A stretch of 64,000 bases of DNA, from the NCBI GenBank assembly GCA_947448725.1, contig CANFOM010000001.1:62001-126000 (forward strand). The letters are read 5' to 3'. The DNA is from Bacteroidota bacterium (GTDB lineage Bacteria > Bacteroidota > Bacteroidia > Chitinophagales > Chitinophagaceae). The notes under the pieces were generated by a model. It searched no databases. It saw only the letters and a list, made by a program, of their open reading frames with translations, and was not told where the DNA came from. The position numbers were made by a program, and so were the translations under genes. This document shows positions 9,034 to 17,871 of the stretch, piece by piece. How positions within the stretch are numbered: the stretch's first letter is position 1; every line of letters starts with the position of its first letter.

Positions 9034-9792
9034 ATGGAATTATTGGCAGGAAAAAAAGTATATTTTTTATCTGATTTTCATTTAGGAGCACCTAATGAAG
9101 TAACTAGTCGTGAACGCGAGGATCGATTGGTTAGTTTTTTAAATAATGCCAAGCAGGATGCTGCAGCTATTTTTATCGTTGGAGATATTTTTGACTTTTG
9201 GTTTGAATATAAAACGGTGGTCCCAAAGGGTTTTGTTCGACTTTTAGGATGCTTGGCGCAAATTTCAGATGCAGGCATTTCGCTGCATATTTTTACCGGC
9301 AACCATGACTTGTGGATGAAAGATTATTTAAGCAAAGAATTAAATGCACAAGTGCATTTTGACCCTAAAATTTTTAAATTAGGTACTCGACAATTTTTTA
9401 TTGGACATGGAGATGGCTTGGGTCCAGGAGATACAGGGTACAAGTTCATAAAAAAAATATTTACTAATTCCATTTGTCAATTTTTATTTCGTTGGCTTCA
9501 TCCTGATGTAGGGATTCAATTGGCCAATTACTTTAGTGGAAAAAGCAGAGCAAAAACAGGCAGCTCCGATGAAGTATTTTTAGGGGAAGACAAAGAGTGG
9601 TTAATTGTTTACTCCAAACAAAAAGCCAAAGAAGTAAATGTGGATTATTTTATTTTCGGCCACCGACATTTTGCCATTGATTTACCTATCAATGAAAGCA
9701 CTCGCTATATTAATTTAGGAGATTGGTTAAGATTGAACACCTATGCTGTATTTGATGGAGAACAATTGCAATTACTAGAATGGAAAGGCTAG
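9034..9792 (+). CDS. lpxH: UDP-2,3-diacylglucosamine diphosphatase LpxH
   Basis: Hydrolyses UDP-2,3-diacylglucosamine to lipid X in lipid A synthesis at the inner membrane. This calcineurin-like phosphoesterase shows all metal-binding motifs: FLSDFHLG (D14, H16), GDIFDFW (D51), GNHD (89-92), GHGDG (124-128) and FGHRH (about 213-217). Length 252 fits. It is 42 bases after the LUD gene. Other Bacteroidota phosphoesterases of this family are also labelled LpxH; the specific substrate is inferred. Confidence 0.9.
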   Translation: MELLAGKKVYFLSDFHLGAPNEVTSREREDRLVSFLNNAKQDAAAIFIVGDIFDFWFEYKTVVPKGFVRLLGCLAQISDAGISLHIFTGNHDLWMKDYLSKELNAQVHFDPKIFKLGTRQFFIGHGDGLGPGDTGYKFIKKIFTNSICQFLFRWLHPDVGIQLANYFSGKSRAKTGSSDEVFLGEDKEWLIVYSKQKAKEVNVDYFIFGHRHFAIDLPINESTRYINLGDWLRLNTYAVFDGEQLQLLEWKG

Positions 9793-9817
9793 TTTTTGCT
9801 TATTAAAACAATTTATT

Positions 9818-10879
9818 ATGAATTTAGAGCAACAGTTTTTGAACAATTCTCTTCAAACGTATATCATTATTGCAGCGACTTTGTTGGTTGCCTTTATTGT
9901 AAAAAGATTTATTTCACGTTTTTTTGCTGGCCTAATTTATACTTGGATTGATAAAAAAAATCATTCTGAATTAAGGAAAACACATGTGCATCGTTTGATA
10001 GTCCCTATTGAACAGTTTTTAATTTATCTAGTTGCTGTAATTGCTTTGTACGAGCTTCATTTCCCAGAAAGCTGGAACATTCATTTATTTAAATTGACGC
10101 TTCAACAAGTGATAGAGTCGGGCGTAAAACTTTTATTGATTATTTTATTTATTCGAGTTTGTTTACGCACGCTTGAATTTATATCCATTGTATTGGAGCA
10201 AAAAGCAAAATTAACCAAGGATCAAACAGATGATCAATTGGTTTTATTTTTTAGAGATTTTTTTAAAGTGATTCTTTATATTATTGGCTTTTTATTGATT
10301 TTGCATTATGTTTTTAACGAAAATATTGGCAATTTAGTTACTAGCTTAAGTATTGTGGGAGCCGCTGTAGCATTGTCTATGCGAGAAAGTCTTGAAAATA
10401 TTATAGCTTCTTTTATCATATTTTTTGACAAACCTTTTACCGTAGGTGATTTAGTTAAAGTAAATAATTTTACGGGCAGTATTGAAAAAATCGGGTTACG
10501 TAGTACCCGAATTCGTACCCAAGATAAAACCTATATCTCGGTACCTAATAAACAAATGGTGGACACCATTGTTGACAATATAAGTTTAAGAACGGAACGA
10601 AAAATTGAAATGGATTTACAATTGAGTGTTGCTACCTCTGCAGACAAGTTGGCTAGTTTTGCACAATTTTTAAGAAATGAAATTACAAAAGAAACAAATG
10701 TATTAAGTCAATTTGTGTTTATAGCAGAGTCGGGGAAACAATTTCATGTGCTACATGTGGAATGTTTTGTTGCTATGGAAATTAGTTTATTTGATTTTCA
10801 AATGCTAAGAGAAAAATTAAATTTGGCAGCTATTGCTTATGCGAATACACACGAAATTAATTTTGCAGAGAAAGCCTAA
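9818..10879 (+). CDS. MscS-family mechanosensitive channel
   Basis: Inner-membrane channel that opens on osmotic down-shock. The protein is 353 residues with four to five hydrophobic spans (about 14-35, 65-85, 95-120, 145-165) and then the pore helix region around GAAVALSMRESLENIIAS. The conserved MscS beta domain follows: FFDKPFTVGDLV, G-S-I-E-K-I-G-L-R-S-T-R-I-R-T and VPNKQM. It is larger than E. coli MscS (286 residues) owing to extra N-terminal spans, as in YnaI or YbdG types. It converges on the MerR gene with a 15-base gap. Confidence 0.93.
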   Translation: MNLEQQFLNNSLQTYIIIAATLLVAFIVKRFISRFFAGLIYTWIDKKNHSELRKTHVHRLIVPIEQFLIYLVAVIALYELHFPESWNIHLFKLTLQQVIESGVKLLLIILFIRVCLRTLEFISIVLEQKAKLTKDQTDDQLVLFFRDFFKVILYIIGFLLILHYVFNENIGNLVTSLSIVGAAVALSMRESLENIIASFIIFFDKPFTVGDLVKVNNFTGSIEKIGLRSTRIRTQDKTYISVPNKQMVDTIVDNISLRTERKIEMDLQLSVATSADKLASFAQFLRNEITKETNVLSQFVFIAESGKQFHVLHVECFVAMEISLFDFQMLREKLNLAAIAYANTHEINFAEKA

Positions 10880-10894
10880 AAAAATCTAAATAGC

Positions 10895-11476
10895 TTAGAG
10901 AGAAGCTTTTAAAGAAACCAAGAAAGATTTTATATCTTTTAAACTATTTAATAAAGAAATATCCTTATCTGCTTTTTCTTTATTGTTTTTAAGATAATTT
11001 TTTGCCCCTTCGATGGAGTATTTTTTCTCTCTTAATAAATAGTAAATCTGTTTTAAAAATTCTATATCCTGTGCACGAAACAATCGATCCCCTTTTCTGG
11101 TTTTCCTAGGTTGTAATTGTTTAAATTCTTTTTCCCAATATCTGATGAGTGAAGTATTTACATTAAACCAAACCGCGACTTCTCCAATGGGGTAGTACAA
11201 TTTTTTTACTAATTCTTCAGTGGAGGGTACCTGTATCGTATCTATTTCGGCATCCATCGATGCAAAAGATTTTCTACCTCTTTTATGTAATTGAATATTT
11301 TTACTAAAGGACATGGGTGCCCTTGACACTGTGGGCAATGCTTCTTCTTGCAGTTCCTGCTTAGTGGTTTCAACCGGGGCTTTATAAACCGTCAACTTTT
11401 CTTTCGGTGCCTTAATGGTTACCGGCTCGACCGTTTCCACGCCAAATAAATCCAATTGATGCAGGTGTTTTGCCAT
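10895..11476 (-). CDS. MerR-family transcriptional regulator
   Basis: Winged-helix DNA-binding protein of 193 residues. The first 85 residues are low in conservation and charged. The MerR domain begins with YYPIGEVAVWFNVNTSLIRYW (about residues 92-112), followed by E-K-E-F-K-Q-L-Q-P-R-K-T and the second part DIEFLKQIYYLLREKKYSIEGAK. No cysteine effector site of the metal-sensing MerR type is visible, and the C-terminus lacks a ligand-binding domain. This short form is widespread in Bacteroidota and its targets are unknown. Confidence 0.88.
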   Translation of the reverse strand: MAKHLHQLDLFGVETVEPVTIKAPKEKLTVYKAPVETTKQELQEEALPTVSRAPMSFSKNIQLHKRGRKSFASMDAEIDTIQVPSTEELVKKLYYPIGEVAVWFNVNTSLIRYWEKEFKQLQPRKTRKGDRLFRAQDIEFLKQIYYLLREKKYSIEGAKNYLKNNKEKADKDISLLNSLKDIKSFLVSLKASL

Positions 11477-11550
11477 ACTACAAAGTTAGGGGACATTTAA
11501 TAGTAACTAGGTCTAGTAAATGATTGGTGGATAAATTGTTAAGTATGCAG

Positions 11551-11558
11551 TAGTTTTG
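11551..11558 (+). promoter_or_regulatory. -7 promoter element before the gene at 11562
   Basis: TAGTTTTG matches TAnnTTTG, with a TTG 24 bases further upstream (11524-11526) as a possible -33 element. It overlaps an in-frame TTG at 11556, so the ATG at 11562 is the better start. The transcript would be almost leaderless. Confidence 0.4.
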
Positions 11559-11561
11559 CAT

Positions 11562-12623
11562 ATGCGTTTATTCATTTTAACCGATTCGAATTTAATTGCT
11601 CCCTCAGAGATTATCTACCAAAAGGTATTGGATATCATTGAAGTAGGAGCTGTTTCGGCCCATTTACATTTTTATATTGTAGGCAATCAATTACCCTTAG
11701 CCCATCAGGAATTATACACTACTTATGGGAATGTAACCTTATTAAAAACTCATCAAGCCGAAAAACTGATAGGGGAAGTAACCAATGCCATTGTTATTCA
11801 TTTTGGGAGTGAGCTTAAAGGAAGTAACCAGTTCCCTCACTATTTTATTCCACTTTCTTCTCCTTATTTGAAGCTAAATAGTTCATGGCTTTCTAAATGG
11901 AAACAACGCCAAATTTTTAAAAAATACATCCATAAATCGGCTGCTACTTTTTGTATCAATGACTGGTCTATTGATAGCTTAAGAAATCAATTTCCTTCTT
12001 TAGCTAAAAAGTTTCAAGAGGCTTGGTTGCCGGTTTCTTTATTACCAAAATTAGAATGGGTGGATTTGTCTGAAACCAGGAATGAATTAACCCAAAGCAA
12101 TAATTACTTTTTAGCTTTTACTCCATTAGATAATTTAATTGATACTTTAAAAGAGTTCTCCCTTTTTAAAAAATGGCAGCTATCCACTATGTCGCTTGTT
12201 TTTGTTGTAGAAAATCATAAACAATTGGAAGCAGCGCAACAAATTTTAAAAGGGTATAAGTACCAGGAAGATATTATTTTGAAAACTTTGTCCGAATTAA
12301 AAATTGAATGGCTGGCAGCTGCTTATGCTGTTTTATTAGATGGTATTGATTTTGATAAAACAAGTATTATTGAATGGGCTGTGCACTATGAGATCCCTTT
12401 GCTCTTTAATCAAAACGAATCCGAACCTACTTCTTGGTTGAAAGCGGGAGAAGTTTTTTTATTTGCTGAAAAGAATGCACTTTCCAATCATTTTAAATTA
12501 TATTATAAAGATGAAATGTATCGACAAGCCAGAGCTAAAATGGGAAAAGAGTGGTTGCTAGAATTGACGGATCATAGGAATTTGAATCATTTTGTAAAAA
12601 TCCCTATAGACTTAAAGAGTTAA
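11562..12623 (+). CDS. Conserved protein of unknown function, glycosyltransferase-like
   Basis: Not recognised with certainty. The 353 residues are soluble, without signal peptide or membrane span. The pattern suggests a degenerate GT-B fold: an N-terminal half with alternating strands and helices (HLHFYIVGNQLP, AIVIHFGSEL), FCINDWSIDSLRNQFPSLAKKF in the middle, and a second half with VVENHKQLEAAQQIL and a region (AAYAVLLDGIDFDKTSIIEWAVHYEIPLL) that resembles the sugar-nucleotide end of glycosyltransferase family 4. The typical E-x7-E is not clear, so it may be inactive. Stand-alone, followed by gldC after a new promoter. Confidence 0.6.
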   Translation: MRLFILTDSNLIAPSEIIYQKVLDIIEVGAVSAHLHFYIVGNQLPLAHQELYTTYGNVTLLKTHQAEKLIGEVTNAIVIHFGSELKGSNQFPHYFIPLSSPYLKLNSSWLSKWKQRQIFKKYIHKSAATFCINDWSIDSLRNQFPSLAKKFQEAWLPVSLLPKLEWVDLSETRNELTQSNNYFLAFTPLDNLIDTLKEFSLFKKWQLSTMSLVFVVENHKQLEAAQQILKGYKYQEDIILKTLSELKIEWLAAAYAVLLDGIDFDKTSIIEWAVHYEIPLLFNQNESEPTSWLKAGEVFLFAEKNALSNHFKLYYKDEMYRQARAKMGKEWLLELTDHRNLNHFVKIPIDLKS

Positions 12624-12646
12624 CTGTTTTTTATTTAATTAAATTG

Positions 12647-12654
12647 TATTTTTG
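12647..12654 (+). promoter_or_regulatory. -7 promoter element for gldC
   Basis: TATTTTTG matches TAnnTTTG and lies 18 bases before the gldC ATG. No -33 TTG is evident at the usual distance. Confidence 0.45.
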
Positions 12655-12671
12655 TCATTCAAATTTTTATC

Positions 12672-13019
12672 ATGCATCAATCAAGTATTCAGGTTCAAAT
12701 AGACCTTGACGAACAAAAAATACCACAAAATATAAAATGGTCTGCTTCAGACAGCACTGCTACAGAGGCGCAAGAAGCCCGTGCGATGATGCTTACCTTT
12801 TGGGACCCTACCGACAAAACAGCTTTACGCATTGATTTGTGGACCAAAGAAATGATGGTAGATGAAATGGCAGATTTCTTTTATCAAAATTTAATGGGCA
12901 TGAGCGATGCTTATTTAAGAGCTACTCAGGATGAAAGTTTATCCAATGAGTTCAAAGAATTTGCAAAAATATTTTATAATAAATTTAGAGCCAGTCAACT
13001 TTCACAAAATTCAAAATAA
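12672..13019 (+). CDS. gldC: Gliding motility protein GldC
   Basis: A 115-residue soluble protein matching the GldC family: an N-terminal I-Q-V-Q-I-D-L-D-E strand, P-x-x-I-K-W-S-A-S-D, MLTFWDPTDKTALRIDLWTKEM, DEMADFFYQ and ATQDESL. GldC is a cytoplasmic accessory of Bacteroidota gliding and type IX secretion loci, but it is also found in non-gliding members. No other gld gene lies here, so motility cannot be concluded. It is followed by yqeY after 6 bases, in a probable gldC-yqeY-cvpA operon. Confidence 0.87.
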   Translation: MHQSSIQVQIDLDEQKIPQNIKWSASDSTATEAQEARAMMLTFWDPTDKTALRIDLWTKEMMVDEMADFFYQNLMGMSDAYLRATQDESLSNEFKEFAKIFYNKFRASQLSQNSK

Positions 13020-13025
13020 TCCACT

Positions 13026-13478
13026 ATGAGTTTAGAAACCGATGTAATGTCTTTATTAAAAGACGCTATGAAAAATAAAGACGAAGCCTTGCTTCGTGGT
13101 TTAAGAGCTATTAAAGCTGAAATTATTAAAGCTAAAACCGAACCAGGTGCCAATGGAGAAATATCTGTTGATACTGAATTAAAACTTTTACAAAAATTAG
13201 TTAAACAACGCAAAGATTCTTTAACCATTTTTGAACAACAAAACAGAGCCGATTTGGCTGCTAAGGAAGCGGAAGAAATTGCTATTATTGAAAAATTCTT
13301 GCCTGCGCAAATGAGTGAAGAAGCGGTGAAAGCAGCAGTGCAAGCTATTATTACGCAAGTGGGTGCCGCAGGCCCTCAAGATTTAGGAAAAGTAATGGGT
13401 GCTGCCACCAAACAATTGGCTGGACAGGCGGATGGTAAAGTTATTTCTGCTATTGCCAAAACTTTATTAAGCAGCTAG
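13026..13478 (+). CDS. yqeY: GatB/YqeY domain protein
   Basis: A 150-residue protein resembling the C-terminal tRNA-binding domain of the amidotransferase subunit GatB, as in free-standing YqeY. Visible features are LKDAMKNKDEALLRGLRAIKAEI at the N-terminus, the KLVKQRKDS core, and EEIAIIEKFLPAQM leading into the helical C-terminal domain with DLGKVMGA. The role is not proven; a link to tRNA-dependent amidation is the usual guess. It sits between gldC and cvpA with gaps of 6 and 3 bases. Confidence 0.92.
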   Translation: MSLETDVMSLLKDAMKNKDEALLRGLRAIKAEIIKAKTEPGANGEISVDTELKLLQKLVKQRKDSLTIFEQQNRADLAAKEAEEIAIIEKFLPAQMSEEAVKAAVQAIITQVGAAGPQDLGKVMGAATKQLAGQADGKVISAIAKTLLSS

Positions 13479-13481
13479 TGT

Positions 13482-14000
13482 ATGTGGTTAGATATTTTTA
13501 CAGGCACTATTTTAATCATTGCACTTTTAAAAGGGTATAAGAATGGATTCATTCGTGCATTGATTTCTTTTTTTTCTTTATGGGTTGGATTAATTTTAGC
13601 TTTTCAATTTGCAGGCTGGGTGGCTGGTCAATTAAAAGAACATACTAAAATTGCGTCTCATTGGTTGCCGTTCATTTCTTTTTTAATAGTGCTCATTTTA
13701 GTTTTGATTGTTTTAAAATGGATGGCCAATTTATTACAACAAACCGCCGAATGGCTTTTACTGGGTTGGTTAAATAAACTATTGGGCATCGTTTTATATG
13801 GGTTTATTTATTTTACGATGTTAAGTGCAGTGGTTTACTTTTTACAAGTTTTAGGCATTATTGAAGCTGAAAAAATGAAAGAGACTTATTCTTATTCATG
13901 GCTTCACCAATGGTGGCCCTATTGCATGGATAAAATGGCGGTTTGGTTGCCCTCTATTAAAAGCACTTTGGCTACTTTTTCCAATCCTTTTAAACTGTAG
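13482..14000 (+). CDS. cvpA: CvpA-family inner-membrane protein
   Basis: A 172-residue protein with four hydrophobic segments (about residues 5-22, 27-47, 63-84, 100-124). It shows the N-terminal CvpA pattern D-I-x5-I-I-A-L-L-K-G-Y-K-N-G-F-I-R-A. E. coli CvpA is needed for colicin V production, and the wider family affects envelope integrity. It is the last gene of the gldC-yqeY-cvpA run. The 172 bases after it hold no recognisable gene. Confidence 0.85.
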   Translation: MWLDIFTGTILIIALLKGYKNGFIRALISFFSLWVGLILAFQFAGWVAGQLKEHTKIASHWLPFISFLIVLILVLIVLKWMANLLQQTAEWLLLGWLNKLLGIVLYGFIYFTMLSAVVYFLQVLGIIEAEKMKETYSYSWLHQWWPYCMDKMAVWLPSIKSTLATFSNPFKL

Positions 14001-14172
14001 TTTTAGCCTTGAACTTGTTGATTTTGAATTCATTATTAAATTGTTAAGGTTTTAGTGAAATCTACCTTATCGCCATACATTAACAGCTTTTTTACTATGA
14101 ATTAAGTATCTTTATCCAAATGGGTAAGCTTGCTGTACCCATATTTTTATAAAGTATTGGTTCAAAGCGACA

Positions 14173-14940
14173 ATGATTATGGAGTACGAAATAAAAAAAG
14201 ACGGAAAATTTGAATATTTAGAAGTTGGCGAAGGAGAAATCCTGATGCTTTTTCATGGATTATTTGGAGCCTTAAGTAATTTTTCAGATTTAATAGAAAA
14301 ATTTAGAACTACGCATAAAGTGGTAGTGCCTTTATTGCCTTTATTTGATTTAGATATTTTACATACCAGTGTATCTGGTTTAGCAAAACATGTTACGCAG
14401 TTTATTGAACATAAAGGCTATGATCATATTAATTTACTTGGGAACTCCTTAGGAGGTCATGTGGCTTTGGTATACGTTTTAAAAAATCCTGAAAAAATAA
14501 AATCTTTAATATTAACAGGTAGTAGTGGTTTGTTCGAAAATGCAATGGGAGACTCTTATCCTAAGAGAGGAGATTATGAATATATAAAAAATAAAACTGC
14601 ACAAACATTTTATGATCCAGCTATGGCAACACCTGCCTTGGTAGATGAGGTTTTTGAAATTACTAGAAATAGAATTAAGGTGATTAAAATAATTTCATTA
14701 GCTAAAAGTGCCATTAGAAATAATTTAGGTGAGGAGCTGAATCAGATACAACAACCTACATTATTAATTTGGGGTAAAAATGATATTGTAACGCCGCCTT
14801 TTGTTGCAGAAGAGTTTAAAAAATTAATTCCCAATAGTGAATTACATTTTATTGATCAATGTGGTCATGCGCCCATGATGGAAGTGCCAGAATCTTTCAA
14901 TTTAATTTTAGAGAAATTTCTTAACGCCTTGCCAAAATAA
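14173..14940 (+). CDS. Alpha/beta hydrolase
   Basis: A 255-residue hydrolase of the alpha/beta fold. The oxyanion segment is LFHGLFG (26-32). The nucleophile elbow is GNSLGGH with Ser92, the acid is the Asp in GKNDIVTP (about 204) and the base is the His in QCGHAPMME (about 232), so the triad is complete. Its position before the CBS-nadK-bamA genes is conserved in Bacteroidota, but its substrate is unknown. Two start codons, ATG at 14173 and 14179, are equally possible. An 8-base gap to the CBS gene suggests co-transcription. Confidence 0.92.
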   Translation: MIMEYEIKKDGKFEYLEVGEGEILMLFHGLFGALSNFSDLIEKFRTTHKVVVPLLPLFDLDILHTSVSGLAKHVTQFIEHKGYDHINLLGNSLGGHVALVYVLKNPEKIKSLILTGSSGLFENAMGDSYPKRGDYEYIKNKTAQTFYDPAMATPALVDEVFEITRNRIKVIKIISLAKSAIRNNLGEELNQIQQPTLLIWGKNDIVTPPFVAEEFKKLIPNSELHFIDQCGHAPMMEVPESFNLILEKFLNALPK

Positions 14941-14947
14941 TACTGGA

Positions 14948-15607
14948 ATGTTAGCCAAAGAAATTGCCATACAAGGTTTTCCCATGCTTCGCTTAGAAGA
15001 TACTGCAGCATTTGTATTAAAATGTATGGAAGACTTTGAAGTGCAACATTTGCCTGTAGTAAAAGATGAATATTTTGTTGGATTAGTGAGTAAAGAGGCT
15101 GTTTTAGATGTGGAGGCTAAACAAACCATCGCACAATTAATTGACCCATTATTGCGAATTGGCATTACTGGTTCAGCTCATTTTTTGACCGCCTTACATT
15201 TATTTTCAAAACATCAGTTAACCTTATTACCCGTTTTGAATGATCAACAAGAATGCATTGGAGTAATTCCACAAAAAAACATAATTGATCAATTGGCTCA
15301 GTTTTTAGGACTGGATCAACCTGGGGCCATCATCGTATTATCCATTTCTCCTTTGCAATATTCATTGGCGGAAATGAGCCGATTGGTAGAAACCAATAAT
15401 GCACAAATAGTTCAATTAAATACTTTTTTTGATGAGACCAATGGATCGATGGTCATTACTATCAAATTGAATAGGGAAGAGGCTTCTGCTATAATTGCCA
15501 CCTTCCAACGTTACGATTATCAGGTACTGCATTATTTTGGCAATACACCATTGAATAATGATATAGAAGATCACTACCATCATTTAATGAATTATTTAGA
15601 TGTTTAA
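14948..15607 (+). CDS. CBS-domain pair protein with ACT-like C-terminus
   Basis: A 219-residue soluble protein. Residues about 1-60 and 75-125 form a CBS pair (PMLRLEDTAAFVLKCM, then SAHFLTALHLFSKHQLTLLPVL), a fold that binds adenosine nucleotides. The remaining 90 residues look like an ACT-type regulatory domain (PGAIIVLSISPLQYSLAEMSRLVE). This architecture resembles AcuB-type proteins. It overlaps the next gene by 8 bases. In Bacteroidota it lies before nadK and bamA, and the signal it senses is unknown. Confidence 0.85.
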   Translation: MLAKEIAIQGFPMLRLEDTAAFVLKCMEDFEVQHLPVVKDEYFVGLVSKEAVLDVEAKQTIAQLIDPLLRIGITGSAHFLTALHLFSKHQLTLLPVLNDQQECIGVIPQKNIIDQLAQFLGLDQPGAIIVLSISPLQYSLAEMSRLVETNNAQIVQLNTFFDETNGSMVITIKLNREEASAIIATFQRYDYQVLHYFGNTPLNNDIEDHYHHLMNYLDV

Positions 15608-16976
15608 AAAAACTAAACATTCTTTTTTCTTACTCATTCTTTTTTTCTTTTGCATGGAATGCATTCATGCTCAAATAAAAATTACTGAAATCCTTATTGA
15701 GGGTAGTAAGAAAACTAAAGATTATATTATTTTAAGAGAATTACCCTATCAAGTTGGAACTATTGTAGCTAAAGATTCATTGACTTATTTTAACACCATT
15801 GCGCAACAACAATTGTTCAATACTTCTTTATTCATGGATGTTGATATAAGCTCCAATAGTACCGATAGTATCAATTATAGCATTCATATTCAACTAAGGG
15901 AAAGGTGGTACCTATTTCCAATACCAGCGTTTAAATTGGTGGATAGAAATTTTAATCAATGGTGGAACGTAGAGCATAGAAGTTTAGATAGGATCAACTA
16001 TGGCTTTAATTTTAGAGAGAGCAATTTTACCGGAAATAATGACAAGCTCACTTTAGGTTTGATTGCAGGTTATACACAACAGGCGCTTATAAGATATCAG
16101 TTTCCTTATCTTGATAAAAAATTAAGATATGGCATTGGATTTGGTGTGCAATATTTTACTCAAAAAGAAATCAACACTTCTACTTTTGAGGACAAGCAAA
16201 TATTTTCTAAAACAAATGACATCATTCTAAAAGGTAATCGTTCTTATCTAAATTTATTTTATAGACACAATTTATATGTAAGACAAGCTATGCAAATTGG
16301 AGTGGGTCATAATGAAATAGCTGATTCAGCATTTATCATCCAGCCTTCTTTTTTACCTAATTCAAGTAGATCATTTTCTTATATAGATTTTACTTATTCT
16401 TATTCAAAAGCAAAATTTGATTACAACGCCTATCCAACTAAAGGATCGGCCACAGAATTTATAGCCTACCATCGGTTTTCAGACAAGAGTAATTTAAGTT
16501 CAGTTCAATTTAGAAAAATACTTGCGCACCCCATGTCTAACAATAATTTTATTTTATTGGAATCTAATACGGCTATCAAGTTTTTACCCAATCATAATTA
16601 CACAGATTCAAAATTGATGGGTTATGGGAACATGCAACTATATGGATTGGATTATTATGTTATTGATGGCAATGCTGGAACTTTGTTCAGGGCCGAATGG
16701 CATCATAAGCTTGGAAGCTTTACTGTCAAAAATTTAATAGCTAAAAAAATAATACCAGAAGTAAAGTATCGATTTTGGTTAAAAGCTTTTACTAATTTGG
16801 GCTATGTGTATGCAGAAAGACCCATCAATAATACTAGACTTTCTAATACACTTCTCAGGACTGTTGGAGTGGGTGTAGACATACTTAGTATTTATGATTT
16901 TGTGTTAAAAATTGATTATACCTTGAACCAGCTTGGGGACAAAGGGGTATATTTGCATTATGGTTTAAATTTTTAA
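15600..16976 (+). CDS. BamA/TamA-like outer-membrane protein with one POTRA domain
   Basis: A signal peptide (residues 1-24, ending IHAQ) is followed by one POTRA-like domain (KITEILIEGSKKTKDYIILREL, to about residue 105) and a C-terminal beta-barrel of the Omp85 type (about 115-458). Barrel strands alternate aromatic residues, and the chain ends in LHYGLNF with a terminal Phe, the outer-membrane insertion signal. It is half the size of the BamA encoded 3.5 kb downstream (918 residues, five POTRA domains). It is likely an accessory assembly or translocation protein; whether it moves proteins or lipids is not known. Confidence 0.85.
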   Translation: MFKKTKHSFFLLILFFFCMECIHAQIKITEILIEGSKKTKDYIILRELPYQVGTIVAKDSLTYFNTIAQQQLFNTSLFMDVDISSNSTDSINYSIHIQLRERWYLFPIPAFKLVDRNFNQWWNVEHRSLDRINYGFNFRESNFTGNNDKLTLGLIAGYTQQALIRYQFPYLDKKLRYGIGFGVQYFTQKEINTSTFEDKQIFSKTNDIILKGNRSYLNLFYRHNLYVRQAMQIGVGHNEIADSAFIIQPSFLPNSSRSFSYIDFTYSYSKAKFDYNAYPTKGSATEFIAYHRFSDKSNLSSVQFRKILAHPMSNNNFILLESNTAIKFLPNHNYTDSKLMGYGNMQLYGLDYYVIDGNAGTLFRAEWHHKLGSFTVKNLIAKKIIPEVKYRFWLKAFTNLGYVYAERPINNTRLSNTLLRTVGVGVDILSIYDFVLKIDYTLNQLGDKGVYLHYGLNF

Positions 16977-16986
16977 TTTTATTTAA

Positions 16987-17868
16987 ATGAAAGTAGCTAT
17001 TTATAGCAGAGGGGTAGATATCGATCAACAACAATCTTTAAATGCATTGTTGCTTGAATTGAATCGTTATGATACCACTATCTATGTTTATGCCGATCTT
17101 ATTACAAAATTCAATTTAAAAGCAGCTTTAGGAAAAGAAACCTTAATACCTTTTACTTCTATTTCGGATTTAATCAATCAAGTAGATTGTTTAATAAGTG
17201 TAGGAGGTGATGGTACTGTTTTAGATGCAGTGACTATTGTAGGCGATACCCATATTCCAATTTTAGGAATTAATTATGGACGATTGGGATTTTTAGCCAC
17301 CATTTCAAAAGACGAATTAAGTATTATGGTGGAAGCCTTGGTGAATAGATCTTACATCATTGAAAAAAGATCATTGCTTCATTTAGACGCCGACTTACCT
17401 ATTTTTGGTGGGGCCCCTTATGCGTTAAATGAATTCGCCATTCACAAAAGAGATACTTCGCCCATGATTAAAATTCATACATATTTAAATGGTGAATTTT
17501 TGAATTCTTATTGGGCCGATGGAATTATAGTGTCTACTCCTACGGGTTCGACTGGTTACAATATGAGTTGCAATGGGCCCATACTTTTTCCTGATTCTGC
17601 AAGTTTTGTAATTACACCAGTGGCGCCCCATAATTTAAATGTACGATCCATTGTAGTTCCAGATTCTTCTGTCATTTCTTTTGAAGTAGAAGGCAGAACA
17701 GAAGAATTAATTTGTGCAATGGATGCTAGAAAAGAAATTGTACCTAAGCAAATTCAACTGGCTATTAAAAAAGAAAATTTCATGGTGCATTTTATAAGGC
17801 TGAATGAGAATAGTTATTTAACAACGCTCAGAACAAAATTAACATGGGGATTGGACAAAAGAAATTAG
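16987..17868 (+). CDS. nadK: NAD kinase NadK
   Basis: Phosphorylates NAD to NADP in the cytoplasm. The 293-residue protein has the GGDGT motif at residues 73-77 (SVGGDGTVLD), NYGRLGFLA after it, the N-E of ALNEFAIH, and the second nucleotide loop STPTGSTGYNMS (about 183-194). Ten bases separate it from the BamA-like gene and three bases from the following DUF6089 gene, so it is embedded in an envelope operon, as in many relatives. Confidence 0.97.
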   Translation: MKVAIYSRGVDIDQQQSLNALLLELNRYDTTIYVYADLITKFNLKAALGKETLIPFTSISDLINQVDCLISVGGDGTVLDAVTIVGDTHIPILGINYGRLGFLATISKDELSIMVEALVNRSYIIEKRSLLHLDADLPIFGGAPYALNEFAIHKRDTSPMIKIHTYLNGEFLNSYWADGIIVSTPTGSTGYNMSCNGPILFPDSASFVITPVAPHNLNVRSIVVPDSSVISFEVEGRTEELICAMDARKEIVPKQIQLAIKKENFMVHFIRLNENSYLTTLRTKLTWGLDKRN

Positions 17869-17871
17869 TTA

